Source of the DNA: Carallia brachiata
Lineage: Eukaryota; Streptophyta; Magnoliopsida; Malpighiales; Rhizophoraceae
Assembly: GCA_021464245.1 (NCBI GenBank)
Contig: JADCRB010000055.1
Span: 1,022,487 to 1,086,486, forward strand
Reading direction: 5' to 3'
DNA length: 64,000 nt
Positions within the stretch are counted from its first letter, which is position 1. Each line of letters opens with the position of its first letter. A program made the position numbers and the translations under genes. Positions 28,301 to 42,300 of this stretch are shown piece after piece. The notes under the pieces were generated by a model that saw only the letters and a program-made list of their open reading frames with translations, was not told where the DNA came from and searched no databases.

Positions 28301-30110
28301 AACCCCAATAAGTCAGTGGAAACAGAAAAAAAATAAATAAATGCCGTCTAAAAACAGAAAGAGAGCAACATACATAATACATGTACAACCTCTGTCTTGT
28401 CATTTAGCTTCATCCGTCTAGAGTGAGAACAAGTTGTTGGGGGCGGTCCAAGTGATCCAATGAGATGCTAGGCAACAATCCATGATTAAGGCCACTTGCA
28501 ATATTTGATGAGTTTTTCAAAATCGCAAGTCACTTGGGGACGCTGTTATTGGATATGTTACAGTATGCCTTTAGTCCCATAAGTATTATCACAATCGAAT
28601 GGCCATGTCCATAGAAAATTTTGGGCCTACAAGCATCAATAAAAAAATAGATCTCTTAGTATCGCAAGTACATCCAAAGATCGAACTTGTTGCATGGTCA
28701 TGGGCCTCATGGTCATCCCCTTTTTCAGAAACACAAGTTGGTGGCTTCTCTATGACAAGCAAGGCAGCTACTTATCATATGTCAAGGTTGATCCTGCAAG
28801 TATACCTTTTAGCTGATCAGATATCCACGATAAGAACACATCCAATTGAGTGACCCGACCGCATTTTGTGGGAGCTGAGTGTTCAACTAAGACAGGCATG
28901 ACCACCCAAAAGCCATAATGGAAGAAACATTGTCCCTAGTTACCCCTTCTCGTCTTCTCTTAAATGTGCAAGCCAACAATCTCCCGCAGCCCCAGTTGGC
29001 TTAATGGCACAGCAAGCAAGCATTCAACATGAGAGAACATGCTGGAACACTACTTTGGTCAATTCCCTCTCTCTAAGAAACTTTTATTTTCTTAGGATGT
29101 GACAATGTCTAACTACACCTTTCACAATGCAAAATAAAGAACCAAAAAAACCCAAAAGCCATCAAAGAAATAGACCATAGAAACGTGCTTTTTCAGTGTG
29201 AATAAAGACCTGAGATGTAGGCTTCCTTGTTTTTCTCCTTAGTCACCTTTTATTGCAAAACGAGAGCATCAGATGTTAAGCCTAAATTTGCCTAGTGTCC
29301 TTGATGTCTCATATATCAGTTATTTTGTTGAAAATCTTTGACCATTCCGAAATCTAATGTCAGCACATTCATTTGCATTGCAATTGTGGAAGGATTAGAG
29401 GTTTAGAACAAGTATAATCCCCTATTAATTAAATGCTAAACGTGAAGCACGAAAAAGCTGTTCCTAAAACGGGCACATGGACTTTCTGTGAAACTGGGGC
29501 TTTGTTCAATAATGTTTCCGTCGGTAAGGAAAACAAATTTTTAAAATCTTTTAATAGATTTAACTCTGTCTTCAAAAGTCCAAATCCGAATCAATCCGAA
29601 TTGTCTCTGCTTCCATTTAGTAATGTGATTTATGATCCTCCACCAGACCCACCAACAAATAATTGTAGAGACAAAGGAAAAAGTAAGCAAAACTTTTAGT
29701 GGATAATAAGAGGGTGGAACTGTGTTTGTCCTTAATTGATGCACACACTTTAGCCATAGTTGTGCATAGATCTAACCTCGTTGGGTCTATGAGTTTCATG
29801 GGATTTGGTCTTGAAGAGCAAAAACTCAGTTTGCCCCACCTTTATCTGCATGACCATATGACAACTCCACCATCATGTTAGTTGCCTCCAGTGATGGACC
29901 TTGATGTCCCCCACTCACATTTCTTCCCCTTTACATTAATATTTACTCTCGTCCTCTAGTGAACCCTTCCAGATTTGGGAAAGTTCCTAATGAAGTATAC
30001 ATGGATCGTCTCAAATGAAACTTTGACATTGAGCATATACGACCCCCATATGGTATATAATGATATCTATCATCCGTTGTTTTGATAGTCCCGGATCAGC
30101 AATGAAAACA
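28301..30110. other. Unidentified, GC-richer stretch with short open frames
   Basis: Compositionally more complex than its neighbours. Open frames occur at 28599-28853 and 29433-29699 on the plus strand (84 and 88 codons). I recognise no domain in either, and neither has convincing splice context. It could be a decayed transposable element or gene remnant. Confidence 0.3.
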
Positions 30111-32002
30111 AAAGTTGATTCCTATGCTTACTACTAGACCAGCAAGCCAGCAACTGAACAAGGCCTTTCTTTTTCATCGGTTGACCACCCAATTGCTTTT
30201 GGAAAAAATACTAGGTAGTAACATTTAAGTAGAAATTAAGTATCAATGAAGTGATATATGCCATTAAATGATTAAAATTTGAAAAAAAATAGATAAGTTG
30301 TTATATGTCGTTTAACGAACTGCGTGACTATTTTATTATTATTTAAAATTAAATTATATAGTAAAATTTTGTTTTTGGTTTATGTACCAGACTCTATGGT
30401 TGTGAGCTGCTAAACATGATATGATTGCCCTCCTCTAAGAAATCTTCAATTTGATTGGAAGTTCAAATTCGACACGATGGAAGGGACCTCTCTTAGTAAC
30501 ATGTATTTGGAGTACTCTTGACTCATGTCTTAACCGGACATGCTTTGAGGTCATCCTGTTGCCGAAAGGCCCGAAACGACGAGAGTTAATTCTATTTCTA
30601 TCAAAGGTACATGTTTGAGGGGGAAAAAACAGAAAGAAGAAAAAAAAAGAAAAAGAAGAGCTTTGAAATGGACAGAATTATAACTTAAAGAAAAATGATT
30701 ATCAATCCACAAAAACTTTGCTTTTATAAAGAGACTATTTGGCAACTTAAAAATTATAATAAAATAGTCTTATTGTTACTTTAAAAAATTTTATCGTAAA
30801 ATTTATGGACAGAGTTGAATTCTATACAGATATGATAAAGTATTTCGTATACCAAATTAGATGTCACGAAAATTAAGATGAATAGTAGTTATTTAGTATC
30901 AAAATACGTCAATATATACTATGTGTCGTCTCTTTGCATATTGATTCGATGAGAAAAAAAAAAAAAAAACCTTGACATGTTCGAAAACCCATTTCTCTTA
31001 CCAAATTAAGCAAAACTCTTTGCTTTGGCTTAGCCCTTCCCAATGTCAAAGAGGCTCTTTCAAAATGTCAACAAGGCAATTTTCAAATCGTTGACGCAGA
31101 CATCCAAGTGAAAAGCTCCCGTAGGCCGAATCGGATGTTATTAAGGGAATCACAATATTGAATAGTGAATAGTGATGGTCATCTAGCTATGTATTGAAGT
31201 AGGTCAAGGTGGACTGGACCAAAAAAAAAAAAAGTATATATGTAAATGTAGCCGTGTAAAAACACTTCTTTCTCGCATCAAAGTAAATTCCTTGAAAAAT
31301 CCCTTTCCTATGCCAAACAAGATAATTGTTTCTTCTATATAGAAATATAGAATGTCCAATTTATCACTGTAATTATAAATATTCATTTTTTTTTGCCCAA
31401 AAAAAAAAAAAACGAAATCTACAATACAGCACCTATATATCTACATAATTGCTCAAAGGTCCAAAATTTTTTATAGGGTGTAGAAGTCAGAGGATAGGAG
31501 AGGGAAGGGCATAAGAGTACAAACTTAACCGTATGCTCCTGTTGTCAGATAACAACATACGCTGAACAGAATTTATCTCTTGAATTAGTTTTTATATAAA
31601 GAAGCTGAAATATCATGAATCAATCATATTAGAAGTGGGCCTAAAAATTCGCTAAGGAACCCCATTGCTTTCTGATTCTCGAATCTTGATCGATGAATTG
31701 TGAAAATGGAAATACTAAGTAAAATATTTTTAATAAAATTAAAATAAAATAAAAGTAATATAAGTTGTTTGATAGTTAAATTTTTTTTTAAAAAATAAAC
31801 TATTAAAAATTATTTAGATGTATTACATGTTTAGTTATTTTTTTTAACTAACACTCACGTGGTAGTTCTTTTGGGAAAAAAAGCAATTTTACTGACTAAG
31901 CCAATTATATATATATATATATATCTCACATTGAGCCCAGAAAATTCACTAAGTCAATTCCAATCTCGATCGGTAAAAGTGGAGGAAAAAAATTACCTAA
32001 CT
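30111..32002. other. AT-rich intergenic stretch
   Basis: Poly-A runs (about 30954-30969, 31220-31232, 31400-31412), a (TA)n at about 31906-31923, and no supported gene. Confidence 0.4.
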
Positions 32003-32282
32003 CTTATTCGTTTATTTGCTGTAAAATAACTTATATTTATAAAATATTTATTTGAAAAAATATTTGCAGTGAAAATAATGATTTTCCTTTGTCACTTACT
32101 TATAGCACAGTTTATGTTTTCCCTTAAAATAACTTCAACTCTACAAACGGAGAAGTTATTGTACCTAAAAATTTAAAAATTTTTCCTAAATTTTGTATAT
32201 AAAATATTTTCTATGAAACAAATACCAAAAAACTTATAAAATTTTTTCATATAAAATATTTTATAAAAAGCAAACACACCCT
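32003..32282. mobile_element. Possible MITE with AGGGTGTGTTTGC end
   Basis: The right end inverted reads AGGGTGTGTTTGCTTTTTAT, a frequent end type of plant hAT-like MITEs. Both halves contain TATAAAATATTTTAT-like sequence in opposite orientation. The left end (near CGTTTATTTGCTG) is a weak match and boundaries are approximate. Confidence 0.35.
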
Positions 32283-35200
32283 AAGCCTGTATATATGTAC
32301 ACAAACATCTTATCACTTCCCACAGTACTGGAATAATCTAGTTTTGCTGAGTAATCAAACGCAAAGCTGGAAAATGATGATACGAGTCTTCTCCAAGATA
32401 CTTGTTGGGAAGATATAGGGCACCAATTCCCAAGTGCTTAGTTGGGATCATTGGAGACGCCTATGATTTTGAGTTTGAAATTAGATTGAAGATTTGATTT
32501 GTTTTTTTTTTTTGTTAATTCATTTCCACAAGAAATGGAAACGGTTTCCACAATTTCTCCCATTTATCAGTTCTTGAGTGCTATTACACCCTCTGCACCG
32601 TCCAAATTTAGCGTCCCATCTCACTTAATAAGTACCCGTGAATTTTGGAAATCTTTTGGACCTCGGCCGGCATTTAGCACCTATGCATATTCATTGCTGA
32701 CTTGTATCAAAGCCCTTATTGCCTTTGGAATTCCTCTTCAAAAATCTGTCTTTTCGTTGGCGTTTGCTACATGTCTTTTATTCCAATTGGCTTTTTTAAT
32801 TAACCCATATGAAAATTACTAAGGAATTAGTCTGTCAAACACCATTCTTAATTACTACTTTTTCTGGTGCTACATCTAGGGTTTACTTAATTAAAATTGA
32901 TTGGATTGAATTGAATTGTAATTTAAGGGTTTCAATTCCTTTTATCTATTATTATTATTAGAAGTAGTATTATCTGTGTGTGCGTGTGTGTGCGTGTGGC
33001 ATACATTTGGTTCCACTACAAGATCGACCCATAATGCAAACATCATGCTTAATACAGGAATTGTTCCACTTTCTTAACGTGCTTACAATGGAGATTTTTT
33101 CTTCTTTTTTCTGTGTGTGTAGAATAATAAAGCTGAAAAGGTTGAGTGCTCTACGTGCAAGTTGCAAGTTGCAACTATAAGTCAACTCTAAGTACATACA
33201 ACGTGTTCAATTTTAACCAGTTATTAGCATCTTATTTCTAGTGCTAAAACCAATATTTGGAAAGTATTTACATTATAGCTAAGTGTGATTAGCGGAAGAG
33301 ACCACATATGATAAAATTAAATCGAAAAATGGGGAAATTTGTAAACTTCCAAAATCTTAGATTTTAGGCTCTTACGGACGTTGCGTTGGCACCTTTCCAG
33401 TCAAATGATTATGTGGTCGTTGTGGTAGCAAAAGATTATGATACAGCGATAAATTTTATATTCGATAATGTGGTAGGTTTGTCCTTTTGAAAATAGTTGA
33501 ACGAGTCGTTATAGACTTAAATTATCACAGTTTTAATCTACAAATTTCATAATCAACATACTCACAATATATCTTTTTATTGTGTAAAAAAAACAAAAAA
33601 AAAGGCTGTCGCGGACACCCGTTTGGTCCTAAAGCGTGGAATTAGACCAAGAGGTTGAAGAAAATAAACTCCTAAAATAGATCAGATTAAGACTAAATTA
33701 ATAGCCTAGTTAACTATTACTCCGTCTGGTAACTTCTTTTAACACTATTATTTATCCTTTTGTTTAAGGGCTCACATCTAGGGACAGTTTGCATAAGTAA
33801 GGGTTTTACTAATAACAGTTTTTTTTTTTTTTTATAATCGTTATACATAATATATATTAATTAATTATTAAAAAATAAACATTAAAAATATTACAATTTT
33901 ATTATTAAAAAATATTAATATATTAATTTTTAATTAATAATTATAAAAAAATAAAAAGCAATTGTCTACAACTAACTTCGTATACGTGAACATCTGCACT
34001 AGCATTCAATCGGATGGCCGGAGCACGTTCACACATGCTACAGACAAATAGTCAAATACATGGCTTTTTTTTTTTGTTTTAGTAACAAATGCATGAACAA
34101 AAACAAAAACCATTACCTTTTTTTTTTGTCAAAAATAAAAAAATATATTACAAATATATTAATTATTATATTTGTGACTTAAAATTATGACATACTCATT
34201 AATATTTTTATTCAATTTCATTTATAAAAAATATTAACTATTTAAATATTATTAAATTTAAATAAATTTTTTTTACATTCAATTTTAATACTAACAATTT
34301 TAAAATTTAACAACTTACTCTGGCACATAAATTCTCATTAATTAAAGATAGGCCACGATGAACCGGATACCTATAATTATCAAAATTTTACCGGCACTAT
34401 ACTTTTTCCCCCTCCCTTGTGGTTGTGGTAAAATCGAAACTGAAAGTAGCTCAAAAAAAAATAAAAAAAAGAAATCGAAACCGCAAATGACATTTGAACT
34501 GCAATGTTTGTTCTTTCCTGCACGACATGGCATTGCTCACCTGGCAAGTGGTACCATGTACAAGTTAAGTTGTCCTTTCACCCTACAGTATCCCTAAATT
34601 TAAAATTATTTTATTACACCATTTAATTTTAAATAATATTAAAATAATTATATAATTAATTTAATAGTATATAATAATTTATTTATTTTTTATTTTTTAA
34701 ATTTAACAATTCAATAACTTATATAATCTTACTGTTTTTTTTTTGAATTTTTTGAAATCTAAACCAACTGGTCGGAGGAAAAAGAGATAGTTAGGAAAAT
34801 TAAAAGTTCAAACTCTTGATCTCACACTTACTGACATATTATTAATGTGATTTGAGTTAGAAGTTTACGGTTATATAATCTTATTGCTATTTAAAGAGAG
34901 TTACCTAATTTTTTTCATTCACAAAAAATCCCATATTTATTTAATTCTTTTTTCTCGAAAGGGAGTCATAGTTAATACACTGAAGAGAGAAAAATTGATA
35001 GGAGGCACGGTTCAAAGTTCTTACCTCTCAATTAGATATATTGCCTGCTGACCAACTGGACAATATCACTGGTTAAACCCACGTTGTTTACAAGGGCACT
35101 TTTGTGCTAGAAATCTAAGCACAACCCTTTCAACTTTTTAGATGATAAAAAAAAAAAAAAACTAATATAGATGTTTTTGTATTAGTTACAATAATTTATT

Positions 35201-37338
35201 TCTTCAAAAGACGGTCACCGTAGTGTATACTTGGTTGATTTATCTGTATTAGCCCTCATTTTATTAACCATTTTTTGACAACATGGGAAAAAAAGAATGA
35301 AAATAAGAAGTGAAATAGAAAATAAGCCTTAAAATGTAGAATTTTAGCTACACCATCACCGCTTCTCGAGTTAAAATCTGGAATCAGAAATCAATAGAGA
35401 TCTTTCCATATTCCCAATTTACCATCTTCGCATAAGATATAAAATAAGTGATTGCATCCACCAGCAGATGATGGTACAAATAGGGCAAAAGAACAACCAA
35501 ATTTTTGGTGGGGTGCTCAGACTAGTACCAACGCAGAAATAGATCAAATGCTGCTGTCCTTAGAATTGGAAAGGAAACAAACCTTATAAATTTGGGCTAT
35601 GGGACAATAGAAAGTATATTTAGACCAGTGCTTTTCCTTTTTCTTCCAAAAAGACCAGCAAAAAGGTTGTAGAGAAAAAGGTTCAATAACATTGACTGGA
35701 ACATTGACGTGATTTCGGGAGGGGTACGTGCATATTTTACTTGCTAACATGGTGACAAACATTGGCCTCTTTTCAAGAATGAAAAGAAAAAAAAAAAAAG
35801 AAAAAAAGAAAAAAAGACGATGGTCAAAATGTCTGCAAGCGGCACAGCTATTCCTTGCATTAATTATGTCTAAATAAATAGAATTAATTTTTTTTTTCTA
35901 AATAACTCTCAAACTGGGTTTGAACCATTGAACCTCCAACAGTGACAAATTTTTTTCCTTGTTTGAACCATTTTTTTTTTGTTTCTTAACAGAAAGAGCT
36001 CAATAAAATTTACAACATAAAAAATAAGACTCTGTGCATCTTACTACTTCACAAATTTTACGTACAAGACTCCCTTTATGACAGGAGACATATATAAGTA
36101 ATGCAGGGAGCTAGTTCTTTAGTATTCCTAAACCTCCTATTTGGTTTAGGTGCAATTCGATTTCAGATGTAACGAGACAATACAAAGGACCTTAAAAACT
36201 AACTAGCATCTACTACATGTCTCGTTCTGCAATGATCTTGGTTAGCCCTGCATTTTAAGGAGTCGTTCATTGCAGAGTGCCTTCATTCTGTCAAAGCAGC
36301 TCCTGACTTGCATTTTTTTAAAATTTTCTTTCGAAAATATTTCGTACACATATTTTCGTACACACATTCGTACATATATGAATATAATAATCATTTTTTT
36401 ACTACATTAGCAAAAAAAAAAAATTTCTAAAAAAATATTTTTTTAGAGAATCTCATGTAAAATCAATACTTTATTTTCTAAAGTAATATCTATTTATATC
36501 TAAATTTTATTTTTTTTAATAAAAAAATCAATTTTTTAATACTCGGTGTACATACTCGAGCTAAAAGCTCGGTGTACGTATTGACACCCTTTTCCTTTTT
36601 ATCTCTTTCCTTCCCTTTTGGTGCTAAATGAACTGTGTCTTAGAAAGGCAAAAAGGTTACAGGTTGAAATGAATACAGGTACAATATATCAATCGGTGGA
36701 GGGTTTTTTTTTTTTTTTTAATTTTCCTACTTTATTTAATGGAGTATTTTGAACAAAGGAAAAATGTACGTACAAAATAGTATGTACAAAGTTGACAAGT
36801 GAGATATAGACTGTCGAATCATGAAAAATATATTAAATTTAAAAAAAAAATAGATAAACTGTTAAATTAACTTCGTGTCTTTTGCGTATTATAAATTATG
36901 TATATTCATAGTTGTGCCGTTTGAACAATTTTCCTTTCTCTGTTGTTATCAACATCCCCTCCCCTCTGTTCCTTCCAAGAAAAAATGCATAGGACCGACC
37001 AGCACCCTCTCAGGTGGGCTTTGGCCTTATAGGTACAGAACAGCAAGTCATGGGTCTTAAAAAGAAGAGACAGTCTATAGAAGACATCGTACCACAGGTC
37101 ACCTTGGCATACTCTGGAGTCTGGACTCAAGAGAAAACGCCAAAAAAAAAAAACACCATCGGGAAACGCTTTCCGGGCAAAGCTAATAGAAAGGACACCA
37201 ATCCCGTAAATTGAACCCACAGACCCAATTTCCCACATCCAGAACTACACAAGTAAAACAACCATTATAGTGCAAATTTGCCCAAGTAGGAGCCCTCTTT
37301 TGCAAAAAGCAAAAAACAAAATTTTTGACAGCAAGAGC
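32283..37338. other. Intergenic DNA upstream of the GA 20-oxidase gene
   Basis: Mostly AT-rich with simple repeats: (GT)n-like at about 32975-32997 and several poly-A and poly-T tracts. An open frame at 32499-32822 (107 codons, partly hydrophobic) has no recognised domain. A stretch at about 36320-36590 holds CGTACACA/GTGTACGTA phrases in opposite orientations and may be another small inverted-repeat element. No supported gene. Confidence 0.4.
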
Positions 37339-37346
37339 TATAAAAA
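37339..37346 (+). promoter_or_regulatory. TATA box of the GA 20-oxidase gene
   Basis: TATAAAAA lies about 220 bp before the ATG at 37560, consistent with a transcription start near 37370 and a leader of roughly 190 nt. Called from sequence and position only. Confidence 0.55.
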
Positions 37347-37559
37347 GATTCCAATATTTGGTTCACCCATCTCTCAACAAGAGCGGTCTTGGCTTTTCTT
37401 CCATCACACCTCTCAAACTTATTTCAGCTTTCTTCTCTTCATACAACATTCATTCCCAAAATTGGTTCCCCATAAGTACTTGTCCCCTCTATCTCTGTTA
37501 GTTACCTACTCAAAGTAATTAACATTTCTTGGCAGGAAATTTTGAACACCTGTAATGCA

Positions 37560-39303
37560 ATGGCAATAGATTGTATCAAAACCAAGCCATTGATACCCCA
37601 TCAGCCTCCAAAAGATGACCGCAAAGACGAGCAGAACCAGAAACCACTAGTTTTCGACGCCAAGGTCCTCAGATACCAATCAAACATTCCCGAACAGTTC
37701 ATTTGGCCCGACCACGAAAAGCCCCGAGTTTATGCGCCAGAGCTTCCTGTCCCACTAATAGACTTGGGTGGTTTCCTCTTGGGCGATCCTGCTGCGGCAA
37801 TGGAAGCTTCCAGGCTAGTTGGTGAGGCGTGCCGGAAGCACGGTTTCTTTCTCGTTGTTAATCACGGCGTAGATAAAAAGCTCATCGCTGATGCTCACCG
37901 GCACATGGAAACCTTCTTTGAATTGCCACTCTGTGAAAAGCAAAAGGCTCAAAGGAGAACTGGTGAGCACTGCGGATATGCCAGCAGCTTCACTGGCAGG
38001 TTTTCCTCCAAGCTTCCCTGGAAAGAAACGCTCTCCTTTCGCTACTCGGCTGAGGACAAGTCAGCCAAAATTGTCCAGGACTATTTGCTGCGCAAAATGG
38101 GTCAGGATTTTGCAGAATTCGGGTACAGCTCATAGTATACCAATTTCCTTTAATTTCCTGATGATTGGTTATATTTTTTTTTTCTTCTTAAAGACAATCT
38201 TGCTTTGTTTTCTTTTCTCCAGGAGGGTCTATCAGGAATACTGCGAGGCAATGAGCACTCTGTCCCTCGGAATCATGGAGCTCCTAGGAATGAGCCTTGG
38301 AGTGAGCAGAACCCATTTCCGGGAATTTTTCCAGGAAAATGATTCTATAATGAGGCTCAACTACTACCCACCATGCCAAAAACCTGATCTTACTTTGGGA
38401 ACAGGGCCTCATTGTGATCCAACTTCTTTAACCATCCTTCACCAAGACCAAGTGGGGGGTCTTCAAGTGTTTGTAGACAACGAATGGCGTTCAATTACCC
38501 CAAATTTCGAATCTTTTGTCGTTAACCTCGGCGACACCTTCATGGTAAGATATTTAATTTACATTTTGCCTCGGTGTTTGTCACAGCACACTTCATTTCT
38601 CAAAAAAAAATTCAGTTTTTGTAATACTTAGAATCCTGTAAAACATAGGTGTACTAGGAGGGGACCAATTCTCTATATTACTAGCTATAAGGAACAAGAC
38701 AATCATATAACAAAGTTGTGATAATCTAAAAAAATAAAATAAAAAAGAAAGAAAACTAAAAACAGAAGTAGTGATAACCTTGTGACCAGCAGAATCCTAT
38801 TCCTATACAACACATGCATTACATTTACATCAACAATTAACAATTAACATTATAATTATTAAGTATATGACTAACTTTTTTTTTTGTTTAATGATTTTAA
38901 ACAAATTAATTGACTATTTCTTTAATAGTAATAGTCAGAATTTTTTTTACACGAATTTCATGATACGTATCATTACCTGTAAATAATCAATTATGAGTAA
39001 TGGTGAACAATAGTAAATTATTTATTTGTTGGTGTGTAGGCACTTTCAAATGGGAGATACAAGAGTTGCTTGCACCAAGCAGTGGTGAACAGCGAAACGC
39101 CTAGGAAATCACTTGCTTTCTTTCTATGTCCAAGGAACGACAAGATGGTAACTCCACCAACCGAATTAGTGGACTCGTGCCACCCAAGGATATATCCGGA
39201 TTTCACTTGGCCTATGCTGCTTGAATTCACGCAGAAGCACTATAGAGCTGACATGAAGACCCTTGAGATGTTCACAAATTGGGTCCAGCAGAGAAGTACC
39301 TGA
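37560..39303 (+). CDS. GA20ox: Gibberellin 20-oxidase, 3 exons, 382 residues
   Basis: A soluble 2-oxoglutarate and Fe(II)-dependent dioxygenase that oxidises carbon 20 of GA12/GA53 stepwise to GA9/GA20, the step before bioactive gibberellin. Exons are 37560-38122, 38223-38544 and 39040-39303, with GT-AG introns of 100 and 495 bp; three exons is the usual GA20ox structure. The family motif LPWKET is at residues 152-157 and NYYPPCQKP at about 234-242. Iron ligands are His251, Asp253 (HCD) and His307 (CLHQAVV); the 2-oxoglutarate Arg is 317 (PRKS). The start is the ATG of MAIDC, the usual GA20ox N-terminus; an in-frame TTG 18 bp upstream is not a likely start. All catalytic residues are present and no frame is broken, so it appears functional. 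GA20ox genes are typically repressed by bioactive GA; I see no element here that proves this. Confidence 0.96.
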
Positions 39304-42300
39304 TACCAAAGTGGTGTCGACAATCAAAAAATGTGGGGGCAAAGTAGACCTGGGGTGCCCTTCTTCTTCCTTTTTTTTTTTTTTTTAAATTTTTATTTTA
39401 ATCTTTTCAAGAGAAAGTGACATTACTGGGGGGAAAGAGATATGCAAGCTTTCTTAAGATTTGGAGATAGAAATTGAGGAAAAGAGAGCAAGGCTTATGG
39501 ACCCGGCTTTTTAAGTCTTTTTGGGTCAAGGACAAACGGCCGGACGAAAGAGCGAAAAATTTGGAAGAAAATAAAATTTGCTGAATCAACTAAATTTTTG
39601 TACCTTTCTTTTCTTGATAAAATATAGGAAGTTTATTATAACTGCATTGTCGCTTAGCAGTTAGCACTATTCTCACAAAAGCCAAAAAAACGTTGAAATT
39701 TGAAAACAACGAGATAACTTAATGGGTTCTTTGAAGTAAATATGGGTAAGATTATAATTAATATTACTATGTCGAAATAGAAGATTACTGGAAATGTTTA
39801 TCAAAATGCTAGAATTCATTAAAAACTTATATTATTGTGTTTGGCATAAAAATAAATGAACTAAGATGAAATTCTTGAGGCTCCATTATGTGCTTGAGAT
39901 TCTAATACAAGTATACAATTAAGAAGCCAAGAAAATGCTTTTCTCAAAAAAAAAAAAAAAAAAAAAGAAGCCAAGAAAATGCTTCTAATTGACATTGTTT
40001 ATGCATGATATTTGACATTCCATTGCTATTACCGGTTCACATGAAAAATCTCTTTTAAACACAAATTTCTTGAACTCAATTGAATCCCATAAAAGTTTAT
40101 ATACATGCAAATTTTTGTATTATACAGATAATATTTTATATATAAAGGGATCCAATTAAAGGAACAATAAAAAAATGATCATAGAATGGTCATAACTCAT
40201 AAGCCTGAAATTGCGGGTCTCAGAGTATACGCGACGGTGGGAGATGGAACAAATGGATCAAGTTCCATGAACTAAAACAACGACTAAAAATGAAAAAGGA
40301 AAGAACACATCGATCACCCTGCTTTCACAGTAACTTGTTATGATGTACGAGACAAACCAAACCGATTAGTATCACCAATCTTTTTTTTTTTTTTTGTCCG
40401 TTGGAAGGAGTGGGGACGCACTTTTATTAACTTAGTATTCGCCAACCAAAAAAAAAAAAAAACAACCTTATAAACACCGTATCATCTTAAAAATGTGCTG
40501 CATAATTTATCTAGGTAGTGAAAAAATAATTTTAATCAACCGATAATCTTTCCTCCATTTCTTTAGTCCATGTCACGGCTTTCATCAACCAATAATTTTT
40601 TGTTCTTTAATTCACCAAATGAACCTGCATGATTAATTTAATAATAATTACTAATTTAATAACAAAGCTATGTATTCAGAAGATTGTGCATAAGTGTGTA
40701 GATTTGAAATTTTTCTCTAAATACTAACACAGAACTACAACACTAGCTTATAGTAACTTGTTACATCACAAAATCATGGTGAAAAATAGTGATGTAACTT
40801 GTAATAAAGTAAAGGGCCTTTAACCCCAATGTTCTTAGTCCCAGATGGCAGTTCTTTTTTTTTTTTTTTTAAGTTTTAAAGGAGATGACACTTGGCCGTC
40901 ATTAAAAAATTAGAGGGGATGAGAAGGAGATCCAAGATTTAAATCTCTGACCTCACAAGTAAAAAAACACCTAAATAACAGTTTTTCCTTCCTTTGTTTC
41001 CCCCACAGAGTTAGTCTTAGACATAAATGGTAACCGCTTCATCTCCTCATTTTTCAATGTTTTGTCACCACAAAAGTCCAATTTACAATATGACCCTCCC
41101 ATTGAATGATTTTGAGGAATAGGTTACACCAGAATCCAGACAGGAGTGACAAAGCTTTCTTTGTAATGTATCCTTCTGCCAAGTTATTTTTTATGGTTTC
41201 AATATTGTCGTCTTTTATATCTGAAGATTTGGAAGGATTTGCAGTGTTACCATTGGAAACGAATACTTGCAACATTTGTCGTGGTGTTTGTCGTTAAATG
41301 CTGCAACATTCTTTTTGGTCGTATATAATATGTTTTTTTTTTCTTAACATTTTCTGCTGATATCATGTAATATAGACCATCCAAAAAGAAAAAATTGAAA
41401 AAAAAAAAAAGGTTGAAAGTAATATGAGGGGACCCTGTGTTTGTAGTGCAAGTTCCCATGCAATTATAACCTCATCATTCACTCAGCTATTCTGTAACTG
41501 TAACATATGCTTAACTGCATAACTAGCTCAATTATATTAAACCTAGTTTAATTTTCTGTGTCAGACCACCAAAATTTTCGTTGTTTATTTGCCTATAAAT
41601 AGCCTAAACTCGTATTAATTATCGAACTCTTATTCCTAAACCTTTGAGTTGCAAAGGTTTTCCATAGAGAACATTGTACTTAACATTGCCTTTTTTTTTT
41701 TTTTTTGAGCTCTAACATTACTTTAATTTAAATTTTATAACGATTCATATCTTTTATTTTAAAATGTAATCAAAAATATGTTAATATCTGTGTTTTTTTT
41801 TTAGTCCGGACAGAGGAACAATTCTCGTATATTAAAGGAAAAGGGGGAGACCGGTAATTTTATTCAATTTATAAGATTATTGGAAAGTCTATGAGTTTTT
41901 TTCGGAATGATGATTTCAATTTTGCCAATTAAAAAATTGATTGGTGATTTATAATTTTGGACGGGGGTAGGCAGCCGCCACAAGTAAGGACAACGACAGT
42001 CCCATTCCCGTACTCCGTTCCAAAAGGCCCGCATCACGTGGAAACATTTGTTGTTTTTCCTGGCTGCCAGCCTCTAATCCAACTCGATCTCCTCGCTCTC
42101 CTTAAAATTTGCTTTAGTCCTTTTGTGCTCTCCAACACACTATTCTCTGAGTGTTACACATCATTCCTTAGAATTAATTTTTTTGAGAAATACTTAACAT
42201 TTTTTTAAGGAAAATTAAATAATATAAATTATTAAATGACTGAATTTTAAAAAAATAAAATAATAATAAATTATTAAATCTAATCAGATAATTATAACCA

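Noticed and set aside
32499..32822. 107-codon open frame with hydrophobic stretches, possible small membrane protein
   Set aside because: It begins in a poly-T run and has no recognised family and no upstream promoter signal. The length is compatible with chance in this sequence.
37891..38631. 246-codon plus-strand frame overlapping GA20ox exons 1 and 2
   Set aside because: Its first part is out of frame with the oxidase and its second part is exon 2 plus intron. The three-exon model explains all of the family similarity.
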